This document shows, in pieces, positions 61,361 through 64,000 of a stretch of DNA of 64,000 nucleotides. The notes under the pieces were generated by a model. It saw only the letters and a program-made list of their open reading frames with translations, did no database searches and was not told the DNA's origin. A program made the translations under genes and the position numbers. Positions within the stretch are counted from its first letter, which is position 1. Every line of letters starts with the position of its first letter. The DNA lies in NCBI GenBank assembly GCA_023252195.1, contig JAHEXI010000009.1, positions 94,211 to 158,210 of the forward strand, read 5' to 3'. This stretch comes from Pseudonocardiales bacterium. GTDB lineage: Bacteria; Actinomycetota; Actinomycetes; Mycobacteriales; Pseudonocardiaceae.

Positions 61361-62071
61361 GTGGGCATCGGAGACCATCATCACTGGCACTCGAGCAGCT
61401 ATGTCGATGACTGGATCGACGGCGCCACCAGTCACGACGAGCAGCGGCGGCCGGTGTTACATCAAGCGGCTCGATTGTTGCCATTCGCTGCTGAGGCGCC
61501 GGTGCGGGTGTTGGACCTCGGTAGTGGTTATGGGGAGTTCAGTGCGCAGGTCCTGGGTCTGTTCCCGCGGGCGAGTGTGTGCCTAGCGGACTACTCGGTG
61601 CCGATGCTTGAGCGGGCGAAGCAGCGATTGGTGGGCTTCGGTGATCGGGTGGAGTTCCGAGTGTGCGATCTCCGTGACCCGGCCTGGACGACGCAGGTGG
61701 GCGGCGTCTTCGACGCGGTGGTTTCGTCTCTGACGATCCACAACCTGGGTGAACCTGTGGCCATCCGGCGGGCATTCGTCGACGTCGCCGGTCTGCTGTG
61801 TCCGGGTGGGTGTTTTTTCGATCTCGACCTGGTCTTGGATGCACGGTTCGCGCCAGCGACCTCGGCGCTGGGCGAGTTGTATGCCCGGGGCGCCCCCAGC
61901 CACCACTTCGGCCCCGATACCGATGAGCACCATCACGAGCTGGATCCCAACGTCGTCGTGCCGACGCTGGAGGACCACCTGTGCTGGCTACGGGAGGCGG
62001 GCTTCGTTGAGGTGGACTGTGTGTGGAAGCAGTTCTCCGAGGTCTTCCTGTGTGGTTTCCGCAGCTCATAG
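61361..62071 (+). CDS. His-rich class I SAM methyltransferase in the nickel operon
   Basis: 236 residues, GTG at 61361 just after the previous stop. It starts MGIGDHHHWHSSSYVDDWID, has SAM motif I VRVLDLGSGYGEFSAQVL and DRVEFRVCDLRDP, and a late HHFGPDTDEHHHELDP cluster. The N-terminal HHHWH and the internal HH..EHHHE, ten His near one face, are unusual for this family and could bind nickel. It is probably co-transcribed with sodF. The substrate is unknown; I infer a metal link from context and composition. Confidence 0.72.
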   Translation: MGIGDHHHWHSSSYVDDWIDGATSHDEQRRPVLHQAARLLPFAAEAPVRVLDLGSGYGEFSAQVLGLFPRASVCLADYSVPMLERAKQRLVGFGDRVEFRVCDLRDPAWTTQVGGVFDAVVSSLTIHNLGEPVAIRRAFVDVAGLLCPGGCFFDLDLVLDARFAPATSALGELYARGAPSHHFGPDTDEHHHELDPNVVVPTLEDHLCWLREAGFVEVDCVWKQFSEVFLCGFRSS

Positions 62072-62080
62072 CTGACCGGG

Positions 62081-62126
62081 CTCGTGAGTGGCAGTGAGTT
62101 CTATAACACTGTTTCGCACTCACGAG
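62081..62126. repeat. Hairpin CTCGTGAGTG / CACTCACGAG
   Basis: 10-base perfect arms with an inner imperfect stem (GCAGTGAGTT/ACACTG) right after the methyltransferase stop. It is of the GTGAGTGGCAGTGAG type that I recall from Pseudonocardiaceae gene ends. It probably ends the sodF operon. Confidence 0.65.
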
Positions 62127-62341
62127 TGCTTGGGCGACGCGGAAGCGGCCGGTGCGCGGGGGCCGCGGGAGGCTCGTTGGGGTAGGAGACGACGGGAAGC
62201 TCGCTCGACCAGCGAAAGGCTTGCGGTGACTCTTCCCACCCGCAACGGCAGACGATGTCCTCCACGAGACGGTGGCAGTCGCTCAAGGTTGTCGTCTCCT
62301 CCACGTGGCAACAACTCGTCACTGGTTAGACTATATGGCTG

Positions 62342-62358
62342 TTGCAATATATTTGCAT
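62342..62358. promoter_or_regulatory. Nur box upstream of the nickel/peptide binding-protein gene
   Basis: TTGCAA TATAT TTGCAT, five-base spacing, one mismatch to the consensus. It overlaps the 5' end of a transcript whose -10-like TAGACTAT lies at 62326-62333, 36-52 bases before the gene start. Confidence 0.75.
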
Positions 62359-62377
62359 GGATCTTTACCGTGTAGGT

Positions 62378-62885
62378 ATGCCACGGCGCCGGTTGATCCT
62401 GTTTGTCACGTTGCTCGCGCTGGTGGGGGCCTGTTCCACACCGAGCGGGCCGGGAACGTCGTCGGATGGCCGGTCGATCATCATCGGGGCCGGTTCGGAA
62501 CCGGACAACCTGAACCCGATCCTCGGGTTCGCCCCGGACGGCGCCTCGAAGATCTTCGACGGGCTGGTGTCCCGCGACGCGAATCTCGCGCTCGTGCCGA
62601 CGCTGGCCGAGCAGTCTGCCGAGCGCGTCACCGGATGGATTGACCTGGACCGCGACGCTTCGCCCTGGCGTGAGCTTCTCCGACGGGACACCGCTGACCG
62701 CGCAGGATGTGGTGTTCACCTACCAGTCGGTGCTCGACCAGAAGGTCAACTCGACGATCGCCTCGAACTACGACGCGTTGGCTGACGTGAGTGCTCCCGA
62801 CGAGCGGACCGTGGTGTTCCGGCTGAAGTACCGGCTGGCCTGGACACGGCTGCGACTGATCACCAGAGGTGAGGCGGGGGTCTAG
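62378..62885 (+). pseudogene. ABC transporter substrate-binding protein (nickel/peptide, family 5), truncated
   Basis: From the ATG at 62378: lipoprotein signal LILFVTLLALVGACS, then SIIIGAGSEPDNLNPILGFA and GASKIFDGLVSRDANLALVP, typical of SBP_bac_5. After a frameshift near 62640 it continues TWTATLRPGVSFSDGTPLTA and QDVVFTYQSVLDQ, then VFRLKYRLA before an early stop. About two-thirds of a ~520-residue protein is missing, as are permease and ATPase genes. The Nur box indicates it once imported nickel. Confidence 0.78.
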
Positions 62886-63517
62886 CGCTGCGTAGCGGCG
62901 CTGCGTTGCGCTTCGACCACCACGTCGAGGGCTGGCCTCGGTTGTCCGTCGATCACCCGTTCCACCCGTTGAGCGGTTCGGGAAAGGAGATTCGGAAACT
63001 CCGCGAGGTCGGCGAGAACGTCTTCCTCGGTGTACAGGATTTCGGGGTTCGGCGGTCCTCCGACGCCGTGCGTGAGGTTGTCGGTGTGGTGCCCGACGAC
63101 GAGCAGCTGTCCACCCGGAGACACCGCCCCTGCGGCACGTTGGAGCACGGCCTTGCGCTGCTCCGCATGGATATGCAAATAGATCACCAGCACCAGGTTG
63201 TACTCGGCAGTCGGAGCGTAGGAAAGCACGTCCTCGATAGCCCAATGAATCCGCTCAGCCGTTCGTCTCCCATGCTGCGAAGCTAACTTTTTCGCTTTCT
63301 CGATCGCCACAGCCGAGAAATCGACCGCGGTAACCTGCCAACCGCGGTCAGCCAGCCAGACTGCGTTGCGGCCTTCACCTGACGCCAGATCGAGCGCTGT
63401 TCCCGGCGAGAGGTCTTGGGTGTACTGCCGAACCCACTGGTTGGGTCCGGCTTTCCAGATCAGCTCCGAGGTGCGGTAGCGCTCGTCCCAGTCATGGGCA
63501 CTCATCAGTGCATCCAT
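62882..63517 (-). CDS. Class I SAM methyltransferase (TehB/tellurite-resistance-like)
   Basis: 211 residues from the ATG at 63517 with GGAAGGAGAG just upstream. It reads WDERYRTSELIWKAGPNQWV, then ALDLASGEGRNAVWLADRGW and VTAVDFSAVAIEKAKKLAS. YNLVLVIYLHIHAEQRKAVL and GGQLLVVGHHTDNL follow. WDERY...GEGRNAVWLA...VDFS is the TehB-like pattern. The HxH and GHH turns are normal for the family. It converges with the truncated binding protein and overlaps it by 4 bases. Confidence 0.83.
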   Translation of the reverse strand: MDALMSAHDWDERYRTSELIWKAGPNQWVRQYTQDLSPGTALDLASGEGRNAVWLADRGWQVTAVDFSAVAIEKAKKLASQHGRRTAERIHWAIEDVLSYAPTAEYNLVLVIYLHIHAEQRKAVLQRAAGAVSPGGQLLVVGHHTDNLTHGVGGPPNPEILYTEEDVLADLAEFPNLLSRTAQRVERVIDGQPRPALDVVVEAQRSAATQR

Positions 63518-63597
63518 CACTACTCTCCTTCCGAAGATCGATCCCGTTGTGGGGTCTCGTGCATCGTGGCTGTCGGCCTGGTGGTGCGCTAGGTCTT

Positions 63598-63623
63598 GAT
63601 GCCTCGGGTGTACCCGAGGCATC
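63598..63623. terminator. Perfect hairpin GATGCCTCGGGT / ACCCGAGGCATC
   Basis: 12-base perfect arms with a 2-base loop at 63598-63623, between the TehB-like gene's upstream side and the AT-rich right edge. It could be a terminator for a plus-strand gene since lost, or a regulator site. No gene is seen from 63518 to the window end. Confidence 0.5.
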
Positions 63624-63832
63624 TATGGAATAGGACCTGTCTTGGGCGACCGCAGCCGTCAGGGAGCGGGGGTTCAGCCGAGGTCCTGTCCATCCACGCC
63701 GGCAGCGGACTCACGGTCGCAGCAGCAGACCACACGGCTACTACGCCCGGCTCCTGGGTCGACAGTTGACGGGCCAGCCTCTGGCACGTCTCCGCCGCAC
63801 CAGAGGAGCTGCGACCCGTGTTGAGGAATTTA

Positions 63833-63876
63833 TTGCATATTTTTTGCTGTTGCAACCAGGCGGGGAAATGTATACT
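63833..63876 (+). promoter_or_regulatory. Nur-like box with promoter for a gene beyond the window
   Basis: TTGCAT ATTTT TTGCTG (63833-63849) matches Nur half-sites with five-base spacing. TTGCAA (63850-63855) and TATACT (63871-63876), 15 bases apart, look like -35/-10. The flank to 64000 is AT-rich with no start codon of note, so the regulated gene should begin past base 64000. Confidence 0.5.
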
Positions 63877-64000
63877 GGTTAAGGAGCCGGAATTGAATTA
63901 ATCATTCACTTGATCGTCGGATGGTGTAATTCCAGTCACCGTGGAAGTCGTGTCGTGTAATGGGTATGGATTGCTTCTGCTGGTCTGTGAGTTTGACTTT

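Noticed and set aside
63589..63855. 88-codon minus-strand ORF near the right edge
   Set aside because: It has no ribosome site or family, and it spans a perfect hairpin and a Nur-like promoter.
1..64000. CRISPR array, insertion sequence or tRNA gene
   Set aside because: No regularly spaced repeats, transposase motifs (DDE) or cloverleaf sequences were seen; the repeats present are isolated hairpins.

Overview
The window is high-GC DNA from an actinobacterium. The best guess is the Pseudonocardiales (Pseudonocardia-like). That is an inference from gene families, namely a mycothiol-dependent isomerase family protein, two DUF5753-type XRE regulators, DUF397, DUF6879, DUF5134, a B12 riboswitch and a Streptomyces-type Nur regulon, and from the long-stem intergenic hairpins. 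No rRNA or tRNA gene was seen. Broken genes are very frequent: about 17 carry internal deletions, deletion fusions or frameshifts, beside many intact operons. Several are large in-gene deletions and cannot be base-calling errors.

Layout. 0-8.5 kb: a truncated TAP-like hydrolase, an SDR, a PPOX protein, a DUF4232 lipoprotein, an Hsp70 ATPase fused through a membrane span to a YVTN beta-propeller, YidD and a ZIP metal transporter. 8.5-16.9 kb: a TetR / MBL-fold / mycothiol-type operon, a TetR divergent from a family 1 glycosyltransferase over a perfect palindrome, a polytopic membrane protein, a nucleotide-sugar epimerase, a beta-propeller lipoprotein and a VapBC pair. 16.9-21.4 kb: a decayed graspetide cluster, with XRE regulator, DUF6879 protein, a tandemly duplicated small protein, an intact ATP-grasp RiPP precursor, a gutted ATP-grasp ligase and a split PIMT-like methyltransferase. 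21.4-27.9 kb: a foreign-looking O-methyltransferase, an XRE/DUF397 cassette and many relics (two PIN toxins, multicopper oxidase, peptidyl-tRNA hydrolase, phosphatase, DinB).

27.9-39 kb: a PhyH-like dioxygenase with two methyltransferases and an ICL/PEP-mutase family enzyme, a VOC protein, YggT, pirin, and a composite wreck of a SARP/AAA/TPR regulator fused to an acyl-CoA synthetase. 39-42.8 kb: an intact accessory-type valyl-tRNA synthetase that overlaps an ABC-transporter relic. 42.9-51.6 kb: a copper island with CopD-CtaG, two copper P-type ATPases, a metallothionein, a DUF5134 membrane protein and an unusual protein joining an anti-sigma zinc finger to a four-helix copper-storage domain. 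51.8-53.9 kb: a frameshifted HisRS and a frameshifted PIMT-like gene. 54-55.9 kb: an acyltransferase/patatin lipid operon.

55.9-64 kb: a nickel/cobalt region. It holds an orphan CbiM under a cobalamin riboswitch, an ECF sigma factor, a NicO permease, the Fur-family regulator Nur, and matches to the TTGCAA-N5-TTGCAA Nur box. The first box precedes a Ros/MucR-type zinc-finger gene followed by an Fe-type SOD, a small unknown gene and a His-rich methyltransferase. The second precedes a broken nickel/peptide ABC binding protein. A third lies near the right edge, before a gene outside the window. Together these look like a nickel-responsive module that swaps SOD type and controls nickel import. Its MucR-like and His-rich methyltransferase members are the most novel part.
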